From: Orobanche coerulescens
Taxonomy: Eukaryota; Streptophyta; Magnoliopsida; Lamiales; Orobanchaceae
DNA length: 64,000 bases
NCBI GenBank assembly: GCA_033398695.1
Contig: CM065814.1
Location: 102,984,501-103,048,500 of the forward strand
Reading direction: 5' to 3'
Shown: one piece after another, positions 22,200-34,472 of the stretch
How positions within the stretch are numbered: position 1 is the stretch's first letter
Layout: every line of letters begins with the position of its first letter
Position numbers and translations under genes: made by a program
The notes under the pieces: generated by a model
Databases searched by the model: none
Told to the model about the DNA's origin: nothing
What the model saw: the letters and a program-made list of their open reading frames with translations, nothing else

Positions 22200-23627
22200 C
22201 TACGTCTCTTTCCTTTATGAAGTGTGGTATGATATGATACTTGTAGTTGATATGTTTACTTGCCTATGAGCTCATGGTTCCCTCGAATTTGCGACTGCAC
22301 CGGTATTATCAAAGTAAAGTGTAACCTATCTAAGCCTAGCAGGAAGTACTTGAGCCACACTACCTCTTTGGCTGCCTCATAGGCTTCCACATACTCGGCT
22401 TCCATGGTAGAGTTCGAGATGCATTTCTGCTTCACACTCCTCGAACTAATGGCTCCACCTCCTAGAGTAAACACATAACCTGAAGTAGACTTGGACTTTT
22501 CTTTGTCTGATGAAAATCTGAGTTAGCATAACCCACTGGACATAGGTCATCTGATTGATATACTAGCATGTACTCCCTAGTCCTTCTCATGTACTTGAGT
22601 ATGTGATTGATAGCAGTCCAGTGTCTTGGTCCAGGATTCGACTAATATCTAGTATCCATGCCTACGGCATGACAGATATCTGGTCTAGTGTAAAGCATAG
22701 CAGACATGAGGCTTCCCACTGTTGACGCATAAGGGACCGGCTTCATGTCATCTATCTCTTTTTGTGTCATAGGACACATATCCTTAGATAGTTGAATTCC
22801 ATGTATGTAAGGTAGAAAATATTTCTTGGAATTCTCCATGCTAAACCGCTTTAGCATATATTGCCTGAAATAAGCACAGCATTATTTTCTTCCAATCACG
22901 AAAGATCCTGATCCCAAGGATGTGCCCTACATCTCTCCAATCCTTCATATCGAACTGCTCATACAACCATACTTGTATGTTTGATAGTTCCTTCACGTTG
23001 TTTCCAATCATAAGGATATCATCTACGTACAGTACAAGAAACACCAACACGTCTCCATTGTATTTCTTATACACACAACTCTCACTTGGATATTGTACGA
23101 ATCCATATGACTGGAGAACCTCGTCAAATCGAGTGTTCCAAGATATAGATGCTTGCTGAAGTCCATAAATGGATCTCTTAAGCTTGCACACTAAGTACTC
23201 TTCTCCTTCAGCAATGAATCCCTCTAGTTGGAGCATATAGATCTCCTTATCTAAACATCCGTTCGAGAATGCAGTCTTGACATCCATTTGCCAAATCTCT
23301 AGATCCAAATATGCAACTATAGCTAAAAGAATCCGCATTGACTTAAGCCTGGCTACCGACGAAAGGTTTCATCATAATCTATGCCCTCATTCTGAGTGTA
23401 ACCTTTAACTACAAGCCTCGCTTTGAAGGTTTCAACCTTTCCATCACCTCCTTTATTTCGCTTCTAGACCCACTTACTCCTAATGGCTTGTACCCATCAG
23501 GTAGTTCTACTAGCTCCCACATTTTATTGGAATCTATAGATCTCATTTCTGATTCTATTGCTACTTTTGAGGAGTCAACATCTTTATATTGGATTTCCTC
23601 CTTGGTAAGTCCAGGGATATGATTCAT
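22200..23627 (-). pseudogene. Element J reverse transcriptase and RNase H, decayed
   Basis: RT pieces: MWELVELPDGYKPLG, MDVKTAFSNGCLDKEIYM, CKLKRSIYGLQQASISW and the catalytic VLYVDDILMIGN (in 22841-23338, both Asp present). Downstream are YASTVGSLMSAMLYTRPDI and the RNase H pieces [18 protein letters not shown] and EVVWLKYFL (22256-22474). Frames are interrupted near 23400, 22850 and 22640, and after RNase H only remnants remain. The order IN-RT-RNase H marks Ty1/copia. Confidence 0.85.
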
Positions 23628-23897
23628 CTTCGCCTGAGATTGAGTCCAGAGACTTTCCCACTCCTATGTATCATTTGATTGACGAACGACCCTCCCACTA
23701 TGACGAGGCAATTCCTAAATTGGTGTAAAAGTCTCAAAATCGATACATGGTGCAGTGTTAGTTGATGCTTGCATGATTGGTACACACGGAGTCCCGCCCC
23801 TCAACTCTTCCAGAATTATTTCGCTCATGGGCTTGTGACTAATCACATAGTCCTCTTCCAGGAATCGGGCATTAGGGCTAACAATGACCTTCTGATC

Positions 23898-24720
23898 CTA
23901 GGGACTATAGAACAAGCCACCCTTCATTCCCTTAGGGTATCCTACAAACACTCGTACCTCTGTATGAGATGCCAACTTATCAGCATCCTTATTCAGCACA
24001 TGTGATGGAGTACCCCAAATCCAAACAAAACCTAGACTCGGCTTCAACCCACTCCATAGTTTTGTGGGTGTTTTTGGAACTAATTTCGAAGGCACCAGGT
24101 TTAGATTGTACGTCGATGTTTCCAATGAGTACCCCCAGAAATAAATAGGTAAATCTGAGTAACTCATCATTGACCTAATCATCTTTAAGAGAGTTCTGTT
24201 CCTTCTCTCAGCAACACCACTTTGTCGTGGAGCTCCCGGCACAGTGACCTGGGACGTAATCCACTTATTTGCCAATAAATCCAAAAAATCTCCACTAAAT
24301 GTATTCGCCACCACGATCAGATCGTAGTGACTTGATACTCTTACCATGACGCTTCTCCATTTCATTTTTGAAATCTCTGAATTTGTCAAAGGCTTCATAC
24401 CTACATCACATCAAATAGATGTATCTATATCTTGAATAATCATCTATAAACGTGATGAAGTATTCAAAACCACCCCTAGCCTGGATATTCATTGGACCAC
24501 ATACATCAGTCTGGACCAATTCTAAGACGTTCTGAGCACGGTTTCCCTTGGTTTTGAAAACCTTTTTGGTCATACGTTCCAGACAATATTCACAAATTGG
24601 AAATGACTCAACTTGGATGCATCCAATGAGCCATCATCTACCAATCTTTGAATTCTTGTAAGGTTTACATGACATAACCATAGATGCCACAGATATTTTT
24701 GGTTTATGCTTGAAGGTTCT
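23898..24720 (-). pseudogene. Element J integrase, decayed
   Basis: The zinc-binding N-terminus is damaged (YLWHLWLCHVNLTRIQRLV, second Cys pair lost). The core segment 23898-24398 contains SGVAERRNRTLLKMIRSMM with the terminal Glu of the DDE triad, then the copia C-terminal block GTPSHVLNKDADKLASHTEV and VFVGYPKGMKGG. The first and second Asp contexts fall in the broken stretch 24399-24570. Confidence 0.82.
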
Positions 24721-25677
24721 TTTCTCTTCTGATGATTAGACAAAGAGTTAAGCGATTTATGTTTATACATTGGAGTTTTTGGAGTATTAATGACATATAG
24801 TCTATCAATATAGATATCTTTGCAGACATATTCACCATTTCTTCTAATAATAGCGTCACCATCAAAAGAAACTAAATAACCATCACAACTCAATTTAGAA
24901 ACTGAAATTAAATTCATTCTAAAATCAGGTACCAATAATACATCATTAAGGACTAATATTTTATCACTAGTCTTCAACTGCACGACTCCCACTGTTACAG
25001 CCGTAAGTATGGAATAATGGCCCCAGTTGATGGTGATCTCGCCCGCACTAAGTTGCTTGGTTACCTGAAAACCATGCGAGTCAAAACAAACATGATCAGT
25101 GGAGCTTGAATCTACTATCCACAAATTGGTAGAACAAGCTGCCAAACATGTTTTGACTACTAGTGCATGAGACATATCCTTCTTAAGAGCAGGAGAATAT
25201 GCTTTGAAATGTCCTTTCTGAATGCACTTGTAGCACTTTCCCTTTGTTATTTTGTTCGCCTCAGGCTGAGGAGCTTTGCTCTTTGCCTTGAGAGTTGCCA
25301 CTTGCTTCTGGCCCACTTGTTTCTTCTTCTTCCCCCACTTGGGTTTAGAAGTTGAAACACCAGTTGTCGCAAGAACTTGATTCCCATGTCTGAAGAGTCC
25401 TTCTCCAGCTTCAAGCTATGTCAGCAATTCCGCCAAAGTACATTCCCTATGATTCATGTCTTAGTGTAGGCAAAACTGTTCAAAGCTTCTAGGTAAACTG
25501 CCTAGAACGATATCGACATGCGCTTCCACATTGATAGTAGCCCCTAAGATATCAAGTTCGTTTAGATGAGAAATCATCTTTAGAACATGATCCCTTTCCA
25601 GGGTTCCTTCAGACATATGGGTCGTCATCAAGACCCTCATAGCATTTTTCCCAGCCGCCCTGTTCTGACGACCAAAT
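24721..25677 (-). pseudogene. Element J gag and protease, 5'-truncated
   Basis: From 25677 downward the minus strand encodes the last part of a UBN2-type copia gag (EGTLERDHVLKMISHLNELD, VDIVLGSLPRSFEQF), a Lys-rich stretch, and one knuckle CYKCIQKGHFKAYS whose last Cys is replaced. Protease follows with WIVDSSSTDHVCF (DSSS where DSGA/C is expected) and SVSKLSCDGYLVSF. The start of gag is removed by the X LTR. Confidence 0.8.
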
Positions 25678-26540
25678 TGTTGGGATTCGGTGATTAATAA
25701 TGAGTTACGCAGTGGAAAATGACCGGTCTAACGGATAAAAACCAAACCCCTGAAACTGATCGATCACGCATCATATAAATGAATATAAATTGACAAATAT
25801 AAAATTAAGAAGTCATACCCTCGTCGACCTTTGATAATATCTTCTTGAAGGAAAAACTCTCGAGCCAAGCTTTGATCGTTTCCAGTCACCAACACGAGCA
25901 CAAATCCGGTTCGTTCTAGCTTGATGAATGATCAAACACCAAATGCTGAGTGTCTCTACATTATCATATGTTGGATATTGATCAGAAAAATTATATATCA
26001 ATTCATTCTCGAAGAACACGACTGGGAATTGATATAGCATTTTTCTTCTCTTCTTCCTTTTTATTTCTCTCTAAGATGAAATAATGTCAAGAAAAAATTT
26101 TCTTCTCTTTCCTCACAAACTCGCGGCCAACATGTAATGTGTGCGCGTGTGTGTGTATTTTCAAGTCTTACATCAAATGAGAGACTTTCTCATTTTATGA
26201 AACAAAAATGAGATCAAATGATGAGATATGATATCTCATCCATTTGCTCTCATCTCATAATATAAAACTAACATACCCCACATAACATTAAGCAACATGG
26301 AAGCTAAAAGGAAAGAGGGAGGGGAGGCCACATGATGGTTGGTGAGAAAATGAGTCGAGCGACTCAGTTCGTGTACCGGATGTTCGCGTGTCTAGTTCGT
26401 TAAGTACACTTCATTTTATCTCAAATGTATTTATACATAAATAATTAATTTTATCAAATACAAAATTATAATAATTTATTTCCAAGAAATAATTATTTAT
26501 GAATTAAATTAATCACCTAGTAATTAATTTCTATTCACAA
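25678..26540 (-). repeat. LTR X (copia), first part
   Basis: It begins TGTTGGGATTC directly against the truncated J gag and is AT-rich. It ends at CTATTCACAA where D is inserted, and resumes at 35783. It does not match the J LTR, so it belongs to another copia element, or a solo LTR, inserted in J. A (GT)n run lies near 26140. Confidence 0.72.
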
Positions 26541-26890
26541 TGTAACACCCCCAAAACCATGGGAATATTACACGCCGTAGACCCCTTTTCAAGAGGATCT
26601 ACTAGGCTATACCTTACAAAACGACTAAATGCTTGCCCGGCCAGGGTCAAACAATAAAATAATACAGACCGTTAAGGTCACTTACATGTGAATACACAGA
26701 CCGATGAGGTCACACAACTCCATCAACAAAACTGACTTAAACAACATTACCCACACAGGGGTCGAAACACAATACAACGGAAGATTGAAATCAACTCTGA
26801 CAATACAACCAAACTCTACCAACTCTCAACTCTTGATTAGTATCGTAGCTCGTCACTTCCTGTGCCAATCCTGTGACTACTCCCCTGAAC

Positions 26891-28475
26891 CTGCATGTAC
26901 CTGGACGCAAAATAGACATCCACCCCCTGATTACTCGGGAGTTAGTAAAACTCCACTGTTTTACTAGTGCAAGTATCAAATCATACGAAATGTAATGAGC
27001 AAACAGTAACCATGAATCAAATGCAATAATCAAGTATCAAAATATTCCCGGGAGGTTTTAACAAGGGAAAATAAGCTATGAAGCATTCGAAAATAAGATC
27101 ATCATCTCGGGAATTTTTAGAATTTCAAAACCTTTAAGACTTCAAGTCCTGATTCACAAAACCTTTCGAAAAACTTTAGGGTCTTAACCCAAATCTTGTT
27201 TCATAACTCAACAGTTCACAACACGGAAAATATTTACCCAATCGCTCAGGACTCGATCCAACAATCAATTTCATAAAATCTTTCCTTTCAAAACTTTGAC
27301 TGTCAAAACATATTCGTGACACCGTGATCCACTGTCACGTGCCTCCGTAGGTACAACAACACCCACGAACTATTTCACGCACAAATAACCAAACATAATC
27401 AATTCCGACACCATGATCCACTGTCACATGTCTCCGTAGGTTCAACAACCCGCACGGACTATATCAATCACAACAATCACACACACTGTACCAACACCGT
27501 AGTCCACTGCCACGTGTCACCGTAAGCCCCGTCGAGCTCACCCGGTTGGACGCACTGTGCCCTAACTCATGGTCCACTGCCATGTGTTATCGTAGGCCTA
27601 GTCAGACCAACACGATTGGACCTCAGTGCCTCACTAAGTTCTGACCCCGTAGTCCACTGCCACGAGTCCTCGTAGGTCCCGTCGAACCATCACGAGTGAA
27701 CTTAGCGGTCACACACATATTCACATTCATAGTTCATACAACCATGAGCACAGTTAATCAATCACATTGGTCACCACAAAATCGTACATCACGCGCACAT
27801 AACACAATATCAACACTCACAACAACTGTCATCAATCAACGACACACAACCAACATAACTCACGATCGATACACAATACATTGCACAACCAAGTGTACAA
27901 CCATCCCGATGTACATTGAAATCCTGCACAAATGGCACAACACCTAACACATATACCAATATAACACTATCATCACAAAGCCTTCAAATTGTGGAATACA
28001 CAACCTACTCAAACGGAACATATTTACGAAGGCAAGCAAAATCATCATTAACCTAATACGTGATTTCTAGTCGCGAGATACAAGTTGTATAATAAGATAC
28101 TTGCCTCGATTGTCGGTGCCCGAATATTCCTACGAACACGGCACAACCCGGAAAGACTCCCGAACACCTACAATCCTCCGTGAAATCCAACGGAAAGACG
28201 ATTACTACGAGAATAACAATTGAAAACAACGGAAAACACATTCGAGAATCGAAGAGAACCCTTTGAGACATTTAATAGGATATTAAATGTTCACGGTTTT
28301 CTTAGAACACCAAAAATCCGGATTGGGTTCCAACGAACTCGAAATACGGATATACAATCCGTAGAACACGATCATTAATGCTCAATAACAACAACCGATT
28401 CATCAAAATCGGACGAACAATGAAAATCAAGAAGGAAATCTCGAAAGTCAACCCTATGAGATTTCAAGAAATTAC
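26891..28475 (-). other. Putative two-intron leader in the D LTR
   Basis: Minus strand: donor CGAG|GTAATTTC (28475), acceptor TTGTAG|GTG (28168; intron 308 nt), exon of 63 nt, GC donor CGAG|GCAAGTATC (28104), and a possible acceptor ATGCAG|GTTC (26891). Positions correspond to those in the A, B and E LTRs. The last acceptor is the least certain. Confidence 0.42.
27318..27705 (-). repeat. Five diverged tandem units in the D LTR
   Basis: Units sharing CCACTG and CCGTAGG blocks begin at 27318, 27407, 27492, 27562 and 27643 (70-89 bp apart). On the minus strand the first unit can pair CGTGACA with TGTCACG. The region lies in putative intron 2 of the LTR leader and is repeated at about 33029-33430. 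Confidence 0.75.
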
Positions 28476-28648
28476 CTCGATCCGACGAAGAACAAGGATT
28501 AGATGTTGTTATAATCGACACAAGCCTTACAAAACCCCTTGGAATTGAGTGGAATCGACTAAGAGTCGATGTTTCCACCTCACTCGTCCGGCAGCCGCGA
28601 GAGGGAGATGGAAATGAAGAAAATGGGAAAAATCCAGTCGCCCAGGCC

Positions 28649-28655
28649 TTATATA
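28649..28655 (-). promoter_or_regulatory. TATA box of the D LTR
   Basis: The minus strand reads TATATAA, 10 bp downstream of the palindrome array in element orientation. The right LTR has a matching TATATA at 34366-34371. Confidence 0.7.
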
Positions 28656-28665
28656 GGCGCGCACG

Positions 28666-28981
28666 TTACGGCCGTAACCGGCAGCATCTTACGGCCGTAA
28701 CTCGGCCCTGACGGTCGTAATCGGCATCATCTAACGGGCGTAATTGGCACCTCCCAAGCCACTGCCCAAACACTCAGCACATTACGGCCGTTACCAGACA
28801 AGGCCTTACGGCCGTAACTGTGCATGCGGCCGTACCTGGCCACACATTACGGCCGTACCCGATCATCCCTGGGCCACTGCCTAACCTGTGCGCGAGCCTT
28901 ACGGCCGTAACCGGCCATGTCTTACGGCTGTAACAGGCACTGCATTGCGTCCGTAACTTGGCCAGGCCCTGCGGTCGGGAC
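28666..28981. repeat. TTACGGCCGTAA palindrome array in the D LTR
   Basis: Palindromes begin at 28666, 28689, 28709, 28732; 28782, 28806, 28825, 28847; 28899, 28922, 28945 and a poor copy at 28970. Steps are 19-25 bp and gaps 50-52 bp: three quartets, as in the TAGCG arrays but with a different palindrome. The right LTR keeps the first quartet (34382, 34405, 34425, 34448). Confidence 0.9.
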
Positions 28982-29417
28982 TCGATCGTTTCGACAGTCC
29001 GGTTAGGCGTTCGACAACGTTTTGGTCACACTAACGCACCGGCTATGATTCAAAACAATAACGAGCAAATAACGAAACATAACATACCACACCACATGAA
29101 CATATATAATCAAAGAAACTCACGCGACAACAAGTCGCACCCGACTAAAACGGCTATGTGATAGAAACAAATAGAGTATCACAATAGAAATCACTCCGAT
29201 TCTCATCAACAAGAAAATGTCCGGCATCTAAACACAAACAATTCAAGATAACGGAAAGTGAAAATACCGGATATCACATTCTATCCCACTAAAAATAAGT
29301 TACGTCCCGAAACTTAAAACAAAACAATAGGGTAGAATACGAACGAACCCAAAAGGGTTCACACAACAAGTATCAAATCTCCACACGAGATACAGTACAA
29401 AGTATGACACACAAATA

Positions 29418-30540
29418 CATCACGGGACACCACTGGGCCCTCTACAAGTAGGAACGAAAACCCGATTCCCGAATAGCTTAGCAACGGTCTCACAATGCAC
29501 CGCTTGGTGCCCCAGTTGACCGCACTTGAAACAATTAACCGGTGGCGAATGACAATTCTGTCTCGCATGGCCCACACGACTGCAGTTGAAGCAGATCTTC
29601 ACACCGTTCGTCTTACTCGCCTCTAGAGTAAGGTTCTTAGACTGGTCAACTGAATGAGGAGTGCACCCAGAAGGAAAATTCAAAGCAACAGGCTCACGAA
29701 TCTCACTTCTCTGGCCTCTTGAAGAGTTACTCGAGGTCTTCTGCCTCTTACTCTCTCAACTAGATTCCGTCACAGAAACGGCCATCTCAATGGCTAAAGC
29801 TCGGTCCTGATATTCCTTCAGAGTGGTACACATGAGCGGAGCCATACTCTCACGGATATGGGGCTTCATGAGCATATTAAAGTATCGGACCATGTCCGCT
29901 TCACTTCTCACTTGATCACAAACATAAGCCAGCTTTCAATTATAATCGACTATCGCCTGGGATATCGACACATCCTGGGGCATAGCCGAGAAAAACTCAA
30001 TGATCCTGTGCTCACGGACAGGCAACGGGCAATACTCTGCCTCCATGGCGGTCTTAAACTCAGCCCATGTAGGTGTACGATCTGCAGGCACTACAGCCTG
30101 CCACCAGTCTGCAGCTTCTTTGTCGAGCAAGTACTGAGCAATGGGTACCCTCCTTTCATCGGGACAAGCTACAGCATCGAATGTTCTGTCCAACTGGAAG
30201 AGCCAGTTCTCCCAACCTAACGAGTCAGAAGAACCTATAAAACGGGGCGGCTGCATCCTCATCACATCTCGTAACCACTTACTAGCCCCGTTATCCCCAT
30301 CTGGGTTCTCATTCCGATGTACGGCCTGATTCATCTGCACTAACTGGTCAACCACTTGACGAAGGATGGCAGCGGCGCCAACGTCAACATTAATGCTGGC
30401 TGATTGTCCCTGATCTCGCGACTGATCATCACGACCATCTGTACTGAGCGGATTGGTACTCGACAAGGAGTGAGTCACCCTCTCATGTCCTGATTACGAC
30501 CACCGCCACGACCACGGCCTCGGCCTCGACCCCTCAGCAT
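29418..30540 (-). pseudogene. Element D gag with two CCHC knuckles
   Basis: The minus-strand ATG at 30540 opens an Arg/Gly-rich N-terminus (MLRGRGRGRGRGGGR). A one-base frame change near 30477 leads into the capsid domain: SSDSLGWENWLFQLDRTF, KEAADWWQAVVPADR, PTWAEFKTAMEAEYCPLPV, TLKEYQDRALAIEM. Two knuckles follow, CFNCSRVGHARQNC and CFKCGQLGHQAVHC (29480-29600). Two in-frame TGAs, near 29937 and 29757, sit at probable former CGA codons, as expected from decay of methylated CpG. The gag then ends normally at 29418 with no protease. Such a gag could act only with enzymes from a relative such as B or E. Confidence 0.85.
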
Positions 30541-32236
30541 ACTGAACGGACAACTATTCAGAATAACAGGATAAAACGAACCTCACATAATCAACATAAG
30601 CCCACAAACAGCAGCACAATACAATATCCGTACCAATTCATTACTCGAATACAAGAACTAACAATGCAATAATAGAACTTAATTTTAAAAGTAATTCACA
30701 CGTTCACATCGACAGAGATGTACGACCTATACCTCAGCAAACATGGTTAAAACATTATGCATACCATTGTGGTCCAACATGGATAATATTCTTAAAAACA
30801 AGTTTTTCTAGGTATTTGTTCGAATGATAACATTTTAAAATTCGCGAGTTTGAAAGATTTTGCTGGGATGAAATTTTGAAAACACTTAGGTGTACAATCA
30901 AATTTGCTAACAAGAAGGGTAACGATCGCCAACATGTCAATAATATCCAAACAGGATAAACAACCGAGCGCGACATTGCTGATGCAATAGCTAAAGTTCA
31001 CAATCGTCATCTGCAGACCACACGACTATATCCATAGGAACCGAACGACCGGTAAAGTGTAAAGATATGGCTGTAACAATAAGATTATGGTCGTGACAGC
31101 AATAAGCTTACGGCCGTAATAACACAAAACTTACGGCCGTAACAACTACCAACTTACGGACGTAACACTGATTTCGTATGGCCGTAACTACTGACTGTTA
31201 GACAACTAAAGTAACCCAGCAGCCCCGAAACGGCTCCGATAGTTAGGGAACGATACCTAACAATGTATCCCAATAATTAGAAAACACTACAATATTCTCC
31301 GACGAGCACAACAACACAACAAACTTATCGCAACTACTTAGTCCCAACACACAAACAAATAATGTTTAAAATCTCACAACCAAAAATAATTTTGCAAAAA
31401 TAAAAATTTTCCAAAACCCTTTCGTTCATAACCAAAAACAACGGTAATACCTTACAATGTCTGAAGTACTTCAAAACACATTTTTCAAATACCGTCTGAT
31501 GGTGTCATTTGAAAATACACGACCAATCACAACAATCAAAATTTAACCGATTTTAAAAATCCATACCAACCGTGGTTTGACCGCACCACCAAAATATTTT
31601 CCAAAAATCAATTTCTACAAAAATGCTCAAACCGTAAAGTCCTTCAGAAAACATTCTCAAACCTACCCTTAGCGGGCAAAATTACGACATTCCAAAAACA
31701 GTTGAATTTAAAACCACATGCTCAAACGGCAACTAGGGTCGCCAATTCAATCAAATGCATCTCGTGGCACCAAGTTTAAACACACAAGAAAATCATTTAT
31801 CAGAGTTTCTCACAAACTCTACCGTCGATACCTTTTCAAAACCCATCAAGGTTTACAACTTTCACCCCATACCACCCCACACGGTGGTTCAAAGGTAAAA
31901 CAACAATACGCCCAGTTTTATACATATACTATGTGCCACAAGTATTAAATACAACTATATTACACAACACCGTGCAAATAAAATTATGCACCGCAATTAA
32001 CTCACTTAGATAAAATCATGATACACAGGTACCTCGCATAAAAGAGGAGACTTACGTCCATAGGCTGCACGGATATGACGGTCGTCCACGATACTAATCT
32101 CGCCTGACAACATATCCAACACGTTGTGACTACGCACAAATCAACCTGTCACCCGACAACTCGAATGATAAAACAACGCAATACTTGACTACTCACGACT
32201 CAACTTGACCCGACAGCCTAGGTTTCCGTAAACTAA
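30541..32236 (-). other. Element D leader, 1.7 kb, with six further palindromes
   Basis: The stretch between primer site and gag is about seven times longer than in B or E (about 240 bp). No ORF over 90 codons resembles a known protein. Six TTACGGCCGTAA-type sites start at 31066, 31085, 31108, 31131, 31154 and 31177; the last four steps are exactly 23 bp. The rest is AT-rich without recognisable features. Confidence 0.8.
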
Positions 32237-32248
32237 GCTCTGATACCA
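32237..32248 (-). other. Element D primer binding site (tRNA-iMet)
   Basis: The minus strand reads TGGTATCAGAGC, 4 bp inside the right LTR. It is intact. Confidence 0.92.
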
Positions 32249-32252
32249 TAAA

Positions 32253-34472
32253 TATAATACCCCCAAAACCATATGGGAATATTACACGCCATAGACCCCT
32301 TTTCACGAGGATCTACCAGGTTATACCTTACAAAACGACTAAATGCTTGCCCGGCCAGGGTCAAACAATAAAATAATGCAGACCGTTAAGGTCGCTTACA
32401 CGTGAATATACAGACCGATGAGGTCACACAACTCCATCAACAAAACTGACTTAAACAACATTACCCACACAGGGGTCAAAAAACAATACATTGGAAGACT
32501 GAAATCAACTCTGACAATACAACTAAACTCTACCAACTCTCAACTCTTGATTAGTATCATAGCTCGTCACTTCCTGTGCCAATCCTGTGACTGCTCCCCT
32601 AAACCTGCATGTACCTGGACGCAAAACAGACATCCACCCCCCGATTACTTGGGGGTTAGTAAAACTCCACTGTTTTACTAGTGCAAGTATCAAATCATAC
32701 GAAATGTAACGAGCAAACATTAACCATGAATCAAATGCAATAATCAAGTATCAAAATATTCCCGGGAGGTTTTAACAAGGGAAAATAAGCTATGAAGCAT
32801 TCGCAAATAAGATCATCATCTCGGGAATTTTTAGAATTTCAGAACCTTTAAGACTTCAAGTCCTGATTCACAAAACCTTTCGAAAAACTTTAGGGTCTTA
32901 ACCCAAATCTTGTTTCATAACTCAATAGTTCACAACACGGAAAACATTTACCTAATCGCTCAAGACTCGATCCAACATTCATTTTCATAAAACCTTTCCT
33001 TTCAAAACTTTGATTGTCGAAACATATTCGTGACACCGTGATCCACTGTCACGTGCCTCCGTAGGTACAACAACCCACACGGACTATTTCACGCACAAAT
33101 AACCAAACATAATCAATTCCGACACCGTGATCCACTGTCACATGTCTCCGTAGGTTCAACAACCCCCACCGACTATATCAATGACAACAATCACACACAC
33201 AGTCCCAACACCGTAGTCCACTGCCATGTGTCACCGTAAGCTCCATCGAGCTCACCCGGTTGGACGCACTGTGCCCTAAACTCATGGTCCACTTCCATGT
33301 GTTACCGTAGGCCTCGTCAGACCAACACGATTGGACCTCAGTGCCTCACTAAGTTCTAACCCCGTAGTCCACTGCCACAAGTCCTCGTAGGTCCTGTCGA
33401 ACCATCACGAGTGAACTTAGCGGTCACACACATATTCACATTCATAGTTCATACAACCATGACCACAGTTAATCAATCACATTGATCACCACAAAATCGT
33501 ACATCACGCGCACATAACACAATCTCAACACTCACAACAACTGTCATTAATCAACGACACACAACCAACATAACTCACGATTGATACACAATACATTGCA
33601 CAACCAAGTGTACAACCATCCTGATGTACATTGCAATCCTGCACAAATGGCACAAAACCTAACACATATACCAATATAACACTATCATCACAAAGCCTTC
33701 AAATTGCGGAATACACAACCAACTCGAACGGAACATATTTACGAAGGCAAGAAAAATCATCATTAACCTAATACGTGATTTCTAGTCACAAGATACAAGT
33801 CGTATAATTAGATACTTGCCTCGATTGTCGTCGCCCGAATATTCCTACGAACACGGCACAACCCGGAAAACCCCCCCGAACACCTACAATCCTCCATGAA
33901 ATCCAACGGAAACACGATTACTACGAGAATAACAATTGAAAACAACGGAAAACACATTCGAGAATCGAAGAGAACCCTTTGAGACATTTAATCGGATATT
34001 AAATGTTCAAGGTTTCTTTAGAACACCAAAAATCCCGATTGGGTTCGAATGAACTCGAAATACGGATATACAATCCATAGAACACGATTATTAATGCTCA
34101 ATAACAACGACCGATTCATCAAAATCGGACGAACAATGAAAATCAAGAAGGAAATCCCGAAAGTCAACCCTAGGAGATTTCAAGAAATTACCTCGATCCG
34201 ACGAAGAACAAGGATTAGATGTTGTTATAATCGACACAAGCCTTCCAAAACCCCTTGGAATTGAGTGGAATCGACCAAGAGTCAGTGTTTCCACCTCACT
34301 CGTCCGGCAGCCGCGAGAGCGAGAGGGAAATGAATAAAATGGGAAAAATCCCGTCGCCCAGGCCCTATATAGGCGTGCACGTTACGGCCGTAACCGGCAG
34401 CTGCTTACGACTGTAACTCGGCCCTTACGGCCATAATCGGCATCATCTAACGGGCGTAATCGGCACTTCCCA
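32253..34472 (-). repeat. Element D 5' LTR (right), truncated
   Basis: It matches the left LTR from its first base, where TG has become TA, to about 28757. The equivalent of the remaining 500 bp is replaced by X-derived sequence, except for the final 20 bp at 35763-35782. It includes the repeat region, TATA and one quartet of palindromes. Confidence 0.88.

Larger units (their letters stand above)
20512..25677 (-). mobile_element. Element J: minus-strand Ty1/copia, 5' part missing
   Basis: On the minus strand gag, protease, integrase, RT and RNase H (the copia order) run from 25677 to about 22200, followed by a purine tract and the 3' LTR (20512-22001). The gag is cut at 25677 by the LTR X, so the 5' LTR and primer site are not present. 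All coding parts have stops. The precise copia lineage is not assigned. Confidence 0.88.
26541..29278 (-). repeat. Element D 3' LTR (left)
   Basis: 2738 bp, from TGTAACACCCCC to ...GGATATCACA on the plus strand. In element orientation it contains U3 with the TTACGGCCGTAA array, the TATA box, the putative leader introns, and a repeat region. The minus-strand purine tract (TTTAGTGGGATAGAA) adjoins at 29279-29293. Confidence 0.9.

Noticed and set aside
25678..26540. X taken as the 5' LTR of copia J
   Set aside because: The sequence does not match the J 3' LTR at 20512-22001, and it cuts J gag within the UBN2 region instead of abutting a primer site.
27690..27960. His/Thr-rich small ORF in the D LTR
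   Set aside because: It comes from a low-complexity CACAA-rich stretch in a non-coding LTR and overlaps putative intron 2; there is no homologous frame constraint in the second D LTR.
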